In this document: positions 40,998 through 50,526 of the stretch, one piece after another
Numbering within the stretch: position 1 is the first letter of the stretch
Layout: each line of letters starts with the position of its first letter
Assembly: GCA_038206985.1 (NCBI GenBank)
Contig: JBBRAH010000008.1
Span: forward strand, 17,851-81,850
DNA: 64,000 bases
DNA from: CAXMST01 sp038206985
Lineage (GTDB): Bacteria > Actinomycetota > Thermoleophilia > Solirubrobacterales > 70-9
Reading direction: 5' to 3'
Notes under the pieces: generated by a model
Database searches by the model: none
Seen by the model: only the letters and a program-made list of their open reading frames with translations
Told to the model about the DNA's origin: nothing
Translations under genes and position numbers: made by a program

Positions 40998-43900
40998 TTG
41001 AGCATCGAGCTGATCGTCGGGCCGCCCAACTCGGGCCGCACCGGGGAGATCCTCGGGCGCTTCGTCGCGGCGCTCGCCGGCGCCACGGCCGAGCCCGTGC
41101 TGGTCGTCCCCACCAGCGATGACGTCGATCGCTTCGAGCGTGAGCTCTGTGCCCGCTCGGGTGGGCTGCTCGGCGGCAAGGTGACGAGCTTTCCCGGCCT
41201 CTTCGAGGAGGTTGCGCACGCCTGCGGAGCAGCGAGCCCGCCGCCCCTGAGCACGATTCAGCGGGTCTGGCTCGCCCGCGCTGCCGGCCGCGAAGCCGAG
41301 TTGCGGCTTCTGCGCCGCTCCGCCGAGCGCCAGGGTTTCGCGCCCGCGCTGGAGACATTGCTCACCGACCTGCAGTCGGCCGGGCTCGACGCTGCCTCCT
41401 TCTCGGCTCTCGCCGGCGAGCTCGAGGACGGCGGCGCCTACGAGGCGGAGATCGCGCGACTGCTCAGCGCATACGAGCGTCTCCGCGACGAGCTCGGGCG
41501 CGGCGACGAGCATGGGTCCGCGGCGGCCGCGATCACCGCCCTGCGCACGGATCCACGCGCCTGGGAGGAGCGGCCGGTGCTGCTCTACGGCTTTGACGAT
41601 CTCTCGCGCCAGCAGATCGAGCTGCTTGCCGCGCTCGGCGAGGCGAGCCCCGTGACCGTCGCCCTTGCCTACGAGGACCGGCCGGCACTCGCCGCGCGCG
41701 CTGAGTTGCTGGGCACACTGCGCGACGAGCTCGGCGCCCAGATCGTGGCCAAGCTCAGCCCGGACAGCACCCACACGGCGAGCGCGACCCTCTTCCACCT
41801 GGAACGCACGCTCTTCGAGGAGGCGCCGCCGACCGCCGCCTGCGACGACTCGCTCAGCATCCTCGAGGCCGCCGGTGAGCGCGGCGAGGCCGAGCTGCTC
41901 GGTCGCAGGATCGCGCGGTTGATCAGCGCCGGAGCCGACCCCGACGAGATCGCGATCGCCGTCCGCAACCCGGACCGCCAGGCGCCGCTGCTCGCGCGGG
42001 TGCTCGCCTCCCTCGGCGTCCCCGCCGCCGCCGAGGCCCGAATCCCGCTCTCCGCCACCGCGACCGGAAGCACCGTCCTGCGCCTGCTCAGCATCGCCGG
42101 CGGCTCGGGCAGCGCCGAGGACGTAATCGCCTTCCTCCGAGGACCCGCGCGCGCCAACCCGGCAAGCGTCGACTGGCTCGAGCGCCGTGTCCTGCGCGAG
42201 CGGATGAACGACGCCGCGCAGGCGGTCGAGGCTTGGCGCACCCACCACGGGAGGGAGATCTGGGCGCTCGACGCGCTCGCCGAAGCCGGCGATGACCGGG
42301 CCCGTGCCGCCGGGGTGATCGCCTCGATCGCGGCCGACATCGCCGAGCGCCCGCACCTGCGCAGCGGACCGCTGCCCTCCAGCGGCCCCGCCGTGGAGCT
42401 GCGCGCCGCGGCTGAGCTCTCCCGGGCCGTCGCCGAGGCGGCCCAGCTCGGTCGCCATGCGCCGACTCCCGCCGAGCTGGTGGAGCTGCTCGGACACGTC
42501 CGGGTGCGCCTGTGGCGCGGTCCGACCGAGGGCCGCGTCCGCATCCTCAGCCCCTACCGACTGCGCGCCTCGCGCGTTCACGACCTGTTCGTCGCAGGGC
42601 TCACCGACGGCTCCTTTCCCTCACCGGGCGGGGTCGAGCCGCTGCTGTCGGAGACCCGCCGCCGCGAGCTCGGGATCTCCTCGCGCCGCGACGCCACTGC
42701 GGAGGAGCGCTACCTCTTCTATGCCTGCGTCTCGCGTCCCGAGCGCAGCCTGGCCCTGAGCTATCCGGCCGCCGACGAGTCCGGCGCCGCAATCGCCCGC
42801 AGTCCGTTCGTCGACGAGGTGCGGGCGCTGCTCGACCCGGCCCCCCCACCCAACCCCGCCGACGACGAGTTGGAGGCAGAGATCGCGGAGCGCATCGGGA
42901 TCGGCGAGATCGCGGTCGAGCCCGAGCAGGCGAGCTCCCCCCGCGACCTGGCCCGGGCACTTGCCGCGCTGCCCGAGCAGCGGGCGGAGCAGCGGGCCGC
43001 CGCGCTGGACATTCCCGACGAGGTTCGGGCGCAGGCGCTCGCGTCGGTGGCCCTGGCTCGCGCCGGGATCGCAGCGGCCAGGGCTCCTGGACCGCTCAGC
43101 GCTGCTCCCGTCCTGGCTGAACTGGGCGCACAGGACCTCTACGGCGCCTCCACCCTGGAGGAGTACGACGTCTGCCCGTACCGCTGGTTCGTCGGGCACG
43201 AGCTCGATCCACAGCGCATCGAACCCGACCCCGAGCCGCTGGAGACCGGCGGGATCGTCCACGACGGGCTGGAGTTGCTCTTCCGTGATCCGCCGGCCAC
43301 AGGTGGGGCGGCAGCGGCGCGGCGCCCGGCCGAGGACACGCTGCCGGCCTGGGTGGAGGCGGCTCACGCGCGCCTCCGCGAGGCCGCGGCCAAGCGCGGC
43401 TGGGACCTCGAGAGCGCCCGGGCACGGATCTCGCTCGCTCGCCTGGACGCGGTGCTGGAGCGCTTCCTGCGGCGCGACGCCGCCGACCAGGGACCGATGC
43501 AGCCCGACCCGGAACTGCTCGAGGCGGCCTTCGGCTCCGCCGATGAGGATTCCCACCCCGCAGCCGACCTGGGCAGCTTTCGCTTACGCGGTCGCGTCGA
43601 TCGGATCGACGTCTCCTCCGACGGCAAAGCCCTGATCCGCGACTACAAGCTCTCCTCCAAGGTCAGCACCGGCAAGAAGCTGATCGAGGACGGCAAGCTT
43701 CAGCTGCCCCTCTATATGAAGGCCGTGCAGGGAATGGGCCTCGAGCCGATCGGCGGCCTCTACCACCCGCTCGGGGCGACCAGGAATGACCGCCCGCGGG
43801 GGATCATGGTCGCCGAGCACCGCGGCGCGCTGATCTCCGACGCCACCGAGGCCCACGTGAGGACCGACTTCCTCGGTGACGACGACTTCGAGGCGCTGGT

Positions 43901-44078
43901 CGAGGAGGCGGCTGAGCGGGCGCGCGAGATCGTCGCCGGGATCCAGGGTGGAGAGGTGCTGCGAGCGCCCCGCGGCGGCAGCTGCCCGCGCTGGTGCACC
44001 TACGCGCCGATCTGCAGGATGGAGCGCGGCGTCGCCGATCCGGAGGCCGAGGAGGAGGACGAGGAGGGGCGGCGATGA
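40998..44078 (+). CDS. addB: AddB/RexB-type helicase-like nuclease subunit
   Basis: Subunit of a double-strand break resection helicase-nuclease, 1026 aa. The N terminus carries an inactivated-looking helicase fold with a phosphate-loop-like GPPNSGRTGEI. The C terminus is a PD-(D/E)XK exonuclease with an Fe-S cluster: first cysteine in EEYDVCPYRWF, nuclease residues in LRGRVDRIDVSSDGKALIRDYK, and the last three cysteines in GSCPRWCTYAPIC. The likely start is TTG 40998, just before the phosphate loop; in-frame GC-rich codons upstream look non-coding. Its stop overlaps addA. Confidence 0.82.
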   Translation: MSIELIVGPPNSGRTGEILGRFVAALAGATAEPVLVVPTSDDVDRFERELCARSGGLLGGKVTSFPGLFEEVAHACGAASPPPLSTIQRVWLARAAGREAELRLLRRSAERQGFAPALETLLTDLQSAGLDAASFSALAGELEDGGAYEAEIARLLSAYERLRDELGRGDEHGSAAAAITALRTDPRAWEERPVLLYGFDDLSRQQIELLAALGEASPVTVALAYEDRPALAARAELLGTLRDELGAQIVAKLSPDSTHTASATLFHLERTLFEEAPPTAACDDSLSILEAAGERGEAELLGRRIARLISAGADPDEIAIAVRNPDRQAPLLARVLASLGVPAAAEARIPLSATATGSTVLRLLSIAGGSGSAEDVIAFLRGPARANPASVDWLERRVLRERMNDAAQAVEAWRTHHGREIWALDALAEAGDDRARAAGVIASIAADIAERPHLRSGPLPSSGPAVELRAAAELSRAVAEAAQLGRHAPTPAELVELLGHVRVRLWRGPTEGRVRILSPYRLRASRVHDLFVAGLTDGSFPSPGGVEPLLSETRRRELGISSRRDATAEERYLFYACVSRPERSLALSYPAADESGAAIARSPFVDEVRALLDPAPPPNPADDELEAEIAERIGIGEIAVEPEQASSPRDLARALAALPEQRAEQRAAALDIPDEVRAQALASVALARAGIAAARAPGPLSAAPVLAELGAQDLYGASTLEEYDVCPYRWFVGHELDPQRIEPDPEPLETGGIVHDGLELLFRDPPATGGAAAARRPAEDTLPAWVEAAHARLREAAAKRGWDLESARARISLARLDAVLERFLRRDAADQGPMQPDPELLEAAFGSADEDSHPAADLGSFRLRGRVDRIDVSSDGKALIRDYKLSSKVSTGKKLIEDGKLQLPLYMKAVQGMGLEPIGGLYHPLGATRNDRPRGIMVAEHRGALISDATEAHVRTDFLGDDDFEALVEEAAERAREIVAGIQGGEVLRAPRGGSCPRWCTYAPICRMERGVADPEAEEEDEEGRR

Positions 44079-47000
44079 GCGAGGAGCCCGAGCAGCTCAG
44101 CTTCGACGCGGTCCCCGCCGAGCCGGCCCGGGGGGCGCCCAACGCCACGCCGGCCGAAACCGAGGCACCGCAGGCACCCTCGCCCACGCCACCCGCCGTC
44201 CCGATCGCCAGCCCCTTCCCGCCCACCGCCGAGCAGGCGGCGGCGATCGACCGCCGCGATCGCGACATCTTCCTCGAGGCCGGAGCCGGCACGGGCAAGA
44301 CCCGGGTGCTGGTCGGCCGCTACTGCGACGCGATCGACCTCGATGGGATCGAGCCGGAGCGCATCCTCGCCTTCACCTTCACCGAGAAGGCAGCAGCCGA
44401 GATGCGACGCCGGGTGCGGGTCGAGCTGATGCGGCGCTCACGGGCCAGCGAGAACCCCGAGCGTCGCCTGCGCCTGCAGGCCGCTGCGCGCGCCGGTGAG
44501 GCGGCGCCGATCACCACGATCCACGGCTTCTGCCGGAGGCTGCTCGCCGCCCACCCGATTGCGGCCGGGCTCGATCCCCACTTCCGCGTACTCGATGCCG
44601 AGGAGGCCGGGCGACTCGCCGCGCTCGCATTCCACACAGCGCTGGAGGAGCTCGCCGCCGGCGACGACGATATAGCCCGCCTCGCGGCGGGCTACCGTAA
44701 CCGGCTCGGCAGCCTGATCCGCGCCGCCTACGACGACCTGCGCAACCACGGCCAGCGTGAACCGGTGCTTCCCGACCTGCAGATCAGCGCCTTCGACAAC
44801 GCCGAGCAGGCCCCGGATCCCGACGAGATTGCTCTCGTGGACGCCTCCTACGGCGCGATGCGCCGCCTGCTCGGGGCCTTCGCGGCCGAGTACGAGCGGG
44901 TCAAGGCCGAGCGCAGCGGCGTCGATTTCGACGACCTGCAGCTGCTGGCCCTCGAGCTCCTGCAGCGCAGCCGGGCGATCGCGAGCTCCTACCAGGAGCG
45001 CTACGACCACCTGCTGGTGGACGAGTTCCAGGATACGAGCCCACTGCAGGTCGGGCTCGTCACCGGCCTGCGCGGGCGCGAATGTCACCTCTTCGCGGTC
45101 GGCGATGAGTTCCAGTCGATCTACTCCTTCCGCGGCGCCGATCTGGAGAGCTTTCGCAGCGAGCGCGCCGCAGCGCACGCACGCTCGGGCAGCGAGGTCC
45201 TGCCGCTGAGCGGCAGCTTCCGCTCGACACCCGAGGTGGTTGCCGCAGTCAACGCGATCGGCGCGACCCTGCTGGAGGAGTTCCAGCCGCTGCGCGTCGG
45301 CCGCGTCCCCGAGGCACCTCCCCCCGGCCCAGGCGGGCCCGTGATCGAGGTGCTCGCCACCGAGCGCGGCGGCTGGAAGGACGACGGGATCGAGATCGAG
45401 ACGGCAGCCACCGAGACCGAGCCGAACCGGATCGCCGAGGCTCGCAACCTGGCCCGGCACCTGCGGCAGCTCGCCGATGAGGGCGTTCCGGCGAAGTCGA
45501 TGACGCTGCTGCTGCGCGCCTTCTCCAACGTGGACGCCTACGCCGAGGCGCTCGAGCTCGCCGGTCTCGACCCCTACGTGGTCGGCGGCCGCGGCTACTG
45601 GTCGGCGCAGCAGGTCGAGGATGCCTTGCGGCTACTCAGCTGCCTCGCCAACCCACTCGACGACGAGGCGCTGTTCGGTGCGCTCGCCTCGCCCGCCTGC
45701 GGCGCAAGCCCGGATGCGCTGTGGATGCTGCGTCGGGCTGCAGGACGGCGGCGGCACGTGTGGCCGGCGATCGACCGGGGCCTCCTGGAGCCGGAGCACC
45801 CGGCGCAGACGGCCGAGGGATCCGAGCCGGACGGCGGCGTTTCCGAGGCCGCCGAGCCGGCTCCGCTCGACCCCGAGGAGACGGAGCTCGAACGTGAACG
45901 GGAGCTCTGGCTCGAGCGTCTCGACCCCGGGGATCGCGAGCGCATCGTGCACTTCGGCGAGCGGCTCCGGGGCCTGCGGCGCAGTGGTTCCCTGCTCGCC
46001 CTCGATGCGCTGGTCGAGCGCACGCTCGAGACCTTCGACTACGACCTCGTGGCGCTGGGCCTGCCCGGCGGACGGCGCCGAGCGGCGAACCTGCTGAAGC
46101 TGATCCGGATCGCCGCCGAGTACGAGGCCCACGAGGGGCGCGATCTGCGCGGCTTTCTCACCTACGCGGCCGATCGCGCCGCGACCTCCGACCGCGAGGC
46201 CGAAGCCGCCACGGCTGCTGAGGAGCACGACGGGGTCACCGTGATGACCATCCACGCGGCCAAGGGCCTCGAGTTCGACTGCGTGGCGGTCGCCGACCTC
46301 GGCCGCAGGCACGTCAACCCGGGCGCGCCGCCGGAGCTGCGGCTCGACTTCAGCGGTCGCGACGAGAACGCCGGCGGTGAGGAGGACCGCGAGGGGCGGG
46401 ACGGCGAGGAGGACGGGCCCTGGGTCGGGCCGCGGGTCGGGCTGCGCCTGGCGCGCGCCGGCGCTGGAGCGCTGACGGTCGAGGGCTACAAGGAGATCAA
46501 CGACGAGGCGGCGCTCTCGGAGTCGCAGGAGTCGGGGCGCCTGGTTTATGTGGCCGCCTCCCGGGCGCGCGAGCGGCTCCTCCTCAGCGGCCTGGCAGAT
46601 CCCATCGACCTGGAGGGAGGCAAGGACGAGCGGAAACCCGGCGATTCCACCTTCGCCCGGCTGTTGCCTGCGCTCGGCGCGGAACTGGCCGAGGGTGAGG
46701 AGCAGACGGTCGCGATCCCGGCCGCCGAACCCCGCGACGACCTCGACGCCGGGCCGTTCGATCCCCCGGCGGTGGGTGTCCGGCTGCAGCGCGCCTCGGC
46801 CGAGGCCGCCGTGGAGCTCAGCTACGACCTGCGCGAGACCCCCGTCCATCCCGCTCCCCCCGCGGGCGGCAAGCCGCCGATGCCGGCGTTGACCGAGCGC
46901 GGAGGCAGCGCCGCCCGCAGCCTCTCCTACGCCGCGCTGGCCGATTACAACCGCTGCGGATACCGCTTCCTCACTGAGCGCGTGCTGGGGCTCGGCGAGG

Positions 47001-47773
47001 GCATCGAGGCCGCGGGGCCGCTCGAGCCGCTCGGCGGCGGCGAGCGTGGCGGCCCGCTCGACTCCGACGAGGAGCCCACCGATCCCGGGCCGGACCCCAA
47101 GCTCGCCGCGCAGCGCGCATCCGGGCTGGGATTCGGGCGCGCTGTGCACGCGCTGCTCGAGCGGGCGGCACGGGAGGGCTGGCGCAATCCCGATCCCCTG
47201 ACGGTCGCCGAGCTGCTGGCTCGCGAGGGCGTATCTGCAGAGAACCGGATCGAGGGCGCCACAGGCATGCTCGAGGGCTGGCTCCATTCCCCGCTGCTCG
47301 CCGAGCTGCGTGAGGCCGGCGCGAGCTTCCGTCCCGAGGTGCCGTTCCGGATCGGCCTTGGAGCCGACACCGTGCTGCGGGGCACGATCGATCTGCTGGT
47401 CGAGGTCGATGGCAGGCCGCCCCTCGTGCTCGACTACAAGACCGATATCGCGGTGCCGGCCGGGCCGGCGGAGCTCAGCGAGGGCTACCTGATCCAGCGG
47501 GCGCTCTACTCGCTTGCGATCAGCGAGGCGACCGGGGCCGACTCGGTCGAGAGCGCCTACTTCTTCTTGCGCGAGCCGCGGGCGCCGCTGCGCACGGTGC
47601 TCGATCGCGCCGCCATCGACGCGGGGCGTGAGCGGATCGAGGAGCTGATCGCCCGGATCCGCTCGCGCGAGTTCGAGGTCACAGACTCGCCCCACGCTGC
47701 GCTCTGCCACGACTGCCCGGCCCGGCGGCGGCTCTGCCCGCACCCGGAGACGCGGACGCTGGCGCGCGCCTGA
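44075..47773 (+). CDS. addA: AddA-type UvrD/Rep helicase-nuclease
   Basis: Superfamily 1A helicase with C-terminal nuclease, 1232 aa. Motifs: I EAGAGTGKT, Ia FTFTEKAAAEMRRR, II LLVDEFQDTSP, III FAVGDEFQSIYSFRGAD, IV-like LPLSGSFRSTPEVV, V VTVMTIHAAKGLEFDCVAV, VI LVYVAASRARERLLLS. The C-terminal nuclease is LRGTIDLLVEVDGRPPLVLDYKTD. It ends HDCPARRRLCPHP, which may contribute a cysteine pair. ATG 44075 overlaps the addB stop (ATGA). Together they process DNA ends for recombination; actinobacteria more often have AdnAB, so the naming between AddAB and AdnAB is not firm. Confidence 0.88.
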   Translation: MSEEPEQLSFDAVPAEPARGAPNATPAETEAPQAPSPTPPAVPIASPFPPTAEQAAAIDRRDRDIFLEAGAGTGKTRVLVGRYCDAIDLDGIEPERILAFTFTEKAAAEMRRRVRVELMRRSRASENPERRLRLQAAARAGEAAPITTIHGFCRRLLAAHPIAAGLDPHFRVLDAEEAGRLAALAFHTALEELAAGDDDIARLAAGYRNRLGSLIRAAYDDLRNHGQREPVLPDLQISAFDNAEQAPDPDEIALVDASYGAMRRLLGAFAAEYERVKAERSGVDFDDLQLLALELLQRSRAIASSYQERYDHLLVDEFQDTSPLQVGLVTGLRGRECHLFAVGDEFQSIYSFRGADLESFRSERAAAHARSGSEVLPLSGSFRSTPEVVAAVNAIGATLLEEFQPLRVGRVPEAPPPGPGGPVIEVLATERGGWKDDGIEIETAATETEPNRIAEARNLARHLRQLADEGVPAKSMTLLLRAFSNVDAYAEALELAGLDPYVVGGRGYWSAQQVEDALRLLSCLANPLDDEALFGALASPACGASPDALWMLRRAAGRRRHVWPAIDRGLLEPEHPAQTAEGSEPDGGVSEAAEPAPLDPEETELERERELWLERLDPGDRERIVHFGERLRGLRRSGSLLALDALVERTLETFDYDLVALGLPGGRRRAANLLKLIRIAAEYEAHEGRDLRGFLTYAADRAATSDREAEAATAAEEHDGVTVMTIHAAKGLEFDCVAVADLGRRHVNPGAPPELRLDFSGRDENAGGEEDREGRDGEEDGPWVGPRVGLRLARAGAGALTVEGYKEINDEAALSESQESGRLVYVAASRARERLLLSGLADPIDLEGGKDERKPGDSTFARLLPALGAELAEGEEQTVAIPAAEPRDDLDAGPFDPPAVGVRLQRASAEAAVELSYDLRETPVHPAPPAGGKPPMPALTERGGSAARSLSYAALADYNRCGYRFLTERVLGLGEGIEAAGPLEPLGGGERGGPLDSDEEPTDPGPDPKLAAQRASGLGFGRAVHALLERAAREGWRNPDPLTVAELLAREGVSAENRIEGATGMLEGWLHSPLLAELREAGASFRPEVPFRIGLGADTVLRGTIDLLVEVDGRPPLVLDYKTDIAVPAGPAELSEGYLIQRALYSLAISEATGADSVESAYFFLREPRAPLRTVLDRAAIDAGRERIEELIARIRSREFEVTDSPHAALCHDCPARRRLCPHPETRTLARA

Positions 47774-47780
47774 GGGGGCC

Positions 47781-48815
47781 TCAGGGGTCTACGCGGCTGA
47801 TCTCGCCGTCGCGACCGCTGGCAGCCCAGACGGCGCCCGCGCCGATCGCCAGTGCAAGCGGCGAGCGTCCGACATCGAAAGAGCCGATCTGAGCGAGCGA
47901 GACCGGATCGATCAGCGCCAGGCCCGCCTCCTGCTCGGAGGGACCGGCGGCCGGAAGCCCCTGCTGGGGACTTGGCTGGAGCGTTACCCACACGCCGCCC
48001 TCGCCGGCCACGAGCCGGACGCCCTCCTTCACGTCGATGCGCGTTGTCTCCTCGGGGTCGCCCTCGAGCGAGAGGCGCCGGAGAATGACGTTGCCGCCGC
48101 GCAGTTGATCACGCCCCGTGACCCACACGCCCCCCTCTCCCGCGGCGACGTCGTAGAGAAGATGCTCGGTCGCCGGAATCACCGCCGCGAGTCCGGCCGT
48201 GGCGGGATCGAGGCGGTAGAGCGAGCCATCGTCGGCTGAAGCGACCCAGACGGAGCCCGCGGAGACCGCAATGCCGCCAAGCCTCGTCCCCAGGTCGGTG
48301 CTCGGACCCGCCTCGCCGGTTTCCGGATTGACGGCGAACACCGATCCCTTCGAGGAGCTCACCCAGAGCCTGCCTTCGCCGGCCGCAATACCCGTCGGCT
48401 TGCCACCGCCCAGGCTGGTCTTCGTCATGCCGCCGTTGGGATCCACACCCCTCAGCACACCGTCGGTGCCGGCGATCCAGGCGCGACCGAGGACGACGGC
48501 GATCGGCCCCACCGCGCTGCGGCCCAGCGCCAAAGAATCGCCCTGACGGACCAGGGTCGTCGGGTCGAGGGCAGCCAGGGCGCCGCCGCGACCAAGGACC
48601 CAGACGGTCCCGTCACCGGCGCCGATCGCCACCGGGTCCAGCTCGAGCTCGGCCTGCCCTCCGACCCGGGACTGCTCCGCGGGAAGCTGATCGCCGCTCG
48701 GCACCGTCTCCTCGCTACCGAAGTCGGGAGGCCCGAAACCGATCACCGCGGCAAGCGCCACCGCGGCAAGCATGAGCCGCCCGGAGTTGGGGTTGGGAGC
48801 GGAATCTGGGGCCAT
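47781..48815 (-). CDS. Beta-propeller protein (Vgb/NHL-like), exported
   Basis: Protein of 344 aa with an N-terminal membrane anchor (LMLAAVALAAVIGFG) and six or seven repeats of about 40 residues with the pattern G-x-VWV/LWV...L-DP, for example GAGDGTVWVLGRGGALAALDP, AAGEGRLWVSSSKGSVFAVNP, SVWVASADDGSLYRLDP and GGVWVTLQ. This is a propeller of the virginiamycin lyase/NHL type but with no enzyme residues I can assign. It converges on addA with 7 nt between stops. Confidence 0.75.
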   Translation of the reverse strand: MAPDSAPNPNSGRLMLAAVALAAVIGFGPPDFGSEETVPSGDQLPAEQSRVGGQAELELDPVAIGAGDGTVWVLGRGGALAALDPTTLVRQGDSLALGRSAVGPIAVVLGRAWIAGTDGVLRGVDPNGGMTKTSLGGGKPTGIAAGEGRLWVSSSKGSVFAVNPETGEAGPSTDLGTRLGGIAVSAGSVWVASADDGSLYRLDPATAGLAAVIPATEHLLYDVAAGEGGVWVTGRDQLRGGNVILRRLSLEGDPEETTRIDVKEGVRLVAGEGGVWVTLQPSPQQGLPAAGPSEQEAGLALIDPVSLAQIGSFDVGRSPLALAIGAGAVWAASGRDGEISRVDP

Positions 48816-48847
48816 GCAGCGAACTACGGCCCGCGTAGCCGAGCCGA

Positions 48848-49393
48848 TCAGGGCTGGGAGAGGTCCTGCTGGCTGCCGGACGGCTGCGAGAGGCTGACTC
48901 CGAGGTCATAGCCACCGGCTTCAACGGCACGCGTGAAGTCCGTGACCACGGCGGCGTTGCGCGGCGCGGCAAACAGCTCGACGATCCGCTTGACCTGAGC
49001 CTCCGTCACGTCGGGGTCCGGATTCGCGCGGATCCGGGCGGCGATGTCGGCGTAGAGGAGAGACACCCGACCGAGCAGCCCGACGTAGGCCCGATGTTCG
49101 GCGGCGATGTCGACGGGTGGCTCAAGCGCACCGAGGCGCGCCACCTGTGCGGCGCTCAGGTCAGAGAGCCGCGCGTAGGTGGCCGCGGTGGCTTCCGGGT
49201 CCTTGGCGGGCCCGCCATCGAGAGCTCCCGAGAGGTCGGCGGCGTCGCCTGCGACCGCTTCCCGGTACTGCTCCTCGTACTGCTGCTTGCTCAACGTCGC
49301 CGAGTCGTCGTCGCCGTCACCGCATCCGGCCATGACAAGGCCGAACACGACTACAGAAGCGAGCAGTGCACTGTTGTTGGGACGGCGGGACAC
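48848..49393 (-). CDS. Lipoprotein, unknown function
   Basis: Exported lipoprotein of 181 aa with a lipobox (GLVMAGC) followed by an acidic linker. The mature part is helical (LSKQQYEEQYREAVAGDAADLSGAL onward) with an Ala/Glu-rich pattern. GTG 49393 is 6 nt from TAGATT (49405-49400), which supports the start. It resembles in style the two lipoproteins at 59.5-60.6 kb, with an N-terminal LSKQQY-type segment known in several thermoleophilial lipoproteins from memory; function unknown. Confidence 0.7.
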   Translation of the reverse strand: MSRRPNNSALLASVVVFGLVMAGCGDGDDDSATLSKQQYEEQYREAVAGDAADLSGALDGGPAKDPEATAATYARLSDLSAAQVARLGALEPPVDIAAEHRAYVGLLGRVSLLYADIAARIRANPDPDVTEAQVKRIVELFAAPRNAAVVTDFTRAVEAGGYDLGVSLSQPSGSQQDLSQP

Positions 49394-49459
49394 CCGGCGA
49401 ATCTAACGGGCGGCGCGCGGACCGGTGCAGGCGTAGATTGTCGTGACGGACATGAGGGC

Positions 49460-50080
49460 ATGACAACGACAATGACAACGGCGGTGTTCGGCTACGGATC
49501 GCTCGTCGACCACCGGAGCGCTTCGGTCACCCTCGGCCGGGAGCTGGCCTCCGAGGAAATCCTGCCGGCCCGCGCGCGCGGTTGGTGGCGGCGCTTCTCC
49601 CAGGCACGCGACAATCGGGCTTGCGAGAAGACGTTCGCCCTGGCGGACACCGGGGAGATCCCCGATTGGATTCTGGGGATGAACGTCGAGCGGGCCCCGG
49701 CCGGGGAGCCACCGGTCAACGGGGCGCTGATCGTCGTCTCCGAGGCTGAGCTGGAACGACTCGACATCCGCGAACGGCGCTACGACCGGGCCGATGTGAC
49801 CGCGACGATCGAGGCCGCCGGAGCAGCCACCGCGGCAACGGTGGAAGGGCTGGAGCGGATCGTCACCTACGTGGCCAAGCCGACCCACTTCGCCCCGGAG
49901 CCGCCGCCGGGCGCAGTGATCCTGCGCAGCTACGCCGAGGCGATCGAGGCGGCGTTTGCGGGGCTCGGTCGCGAGCAGCTCGACGAGTATCGCCGCACGA
50001 CGCATCCGTATCCGGCGGAGCTGGTTGACGGACTCCTCGTTCGTGCCGCGATCCCGGAGGGCAACCCGCGCGATTGGTGA
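49460..50080 (+). CDS. Gamma-glutamylcyclotransferase-like protein
   Basis: Protein of 206 aa with the GGCT/ChaC-like fold. The substrate loop FGYGSLVDHRSASVTLG is at the N terminus and the putative catalytic acid is in ELERLDIRERRYDR (Glu). Such enzymes release 5-oxoproline from glutamyl peptides; substrate not known. ATG 49460 is chosen because GTG 49443 soon meets a stop; a TAGATT box lies at 49434-49439. Confidence 0.82.
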   Translation: MTTTMTTAVFGYGSLVDHRSASVTLGRELASEEILPARARGWWRRFSQARDNRACEKTFALADTGEIPDWILGMNVERAPAGEPPVNGALIVVSEAELERLDIRERRYDRADVTATIEAAGAATAATVEGLERIVTYVAKPTHFAPEPPPGAVILRSYAEAIEAAFAGLGREQLDEYRRTTHPYPAELVDGLLVRAAIPEGNPRDW

Positions 50081-50091
50081 GCCGCCAGGGA

Positions 50092-50481
50092 CTACTTCCC
50101 GGACTCGGGGTTGCGCTCACGATCCCAGCGCTGCGCCCAGCTATGCAGGCCGCGGATCGTCGGCTCCAGCCCACGGCCGATCGGGGTGAGTGCATAGGAG
50201 ACGCGGGCCGGCGGGCCGGCGTGGACCATGCGCTCCACGAGTCCCGCGGCCTCGAGCTCGCGCAGACGCTGGGAGAGCAGACGGTCGGAGACACCGGGAA
50301 CGGCCGCGCCAAGCTCCCGGTAGTAGTGCTCGCCCTCGAGCAGGGCACAGAGAATCGCGCCCGCCCAGCGACGCCCGATCAATTCGACGGCAGCGTGAAA
50401 GTGCGGGCAGACTGTCGCCGGCTTGCGCTCGCCGGCCGCCGAGCCCTCCTCTCGAGCCTTGTCCACCGAGGTGGAAGCCAC
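50092..50481 (-). CDS. HxlR family transcriptional regulator
   Basis: Winged-helix regulator of 129 aa. The HxlR signature is intact: CPHFHAAVELIGRRWAGAILCALLEG, YYRELGAAVPGVSDRLLSQRLRELEAAGLVER, and VSYALTPIGRGLEP. The N-terminal cysteine of the motif is present, so redox sensing is possible. GTG 50481 follows TAGGCT (50493-50488) by 6 nt. It lies downstream of the protease gene on the same strand but with its own promoter. Confidence 0.88.
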   Translation of the reverse strand: MASTSVDKAREEGSAAGERKPATVCPHFHAAVELIGRRWAGAILCALLEGEHYYRELGAAVPGVSDRLLSQRLRELEAAGLVERMVHAGPPARVSYALTPIGRGLEPTIRGLHSWAQRWDRERNPESGK

Positions 50482-50526
50482 CAGGTCAGCCTATCGAAGC
50501 CGCCGCCCCGGCTATCGGGCATCCCT

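Noticed and set aside
45632..47743. 703-aa minus-strand frame over addA
   Set aside because: Antisense shadow of a helicase gene with intact motifs.
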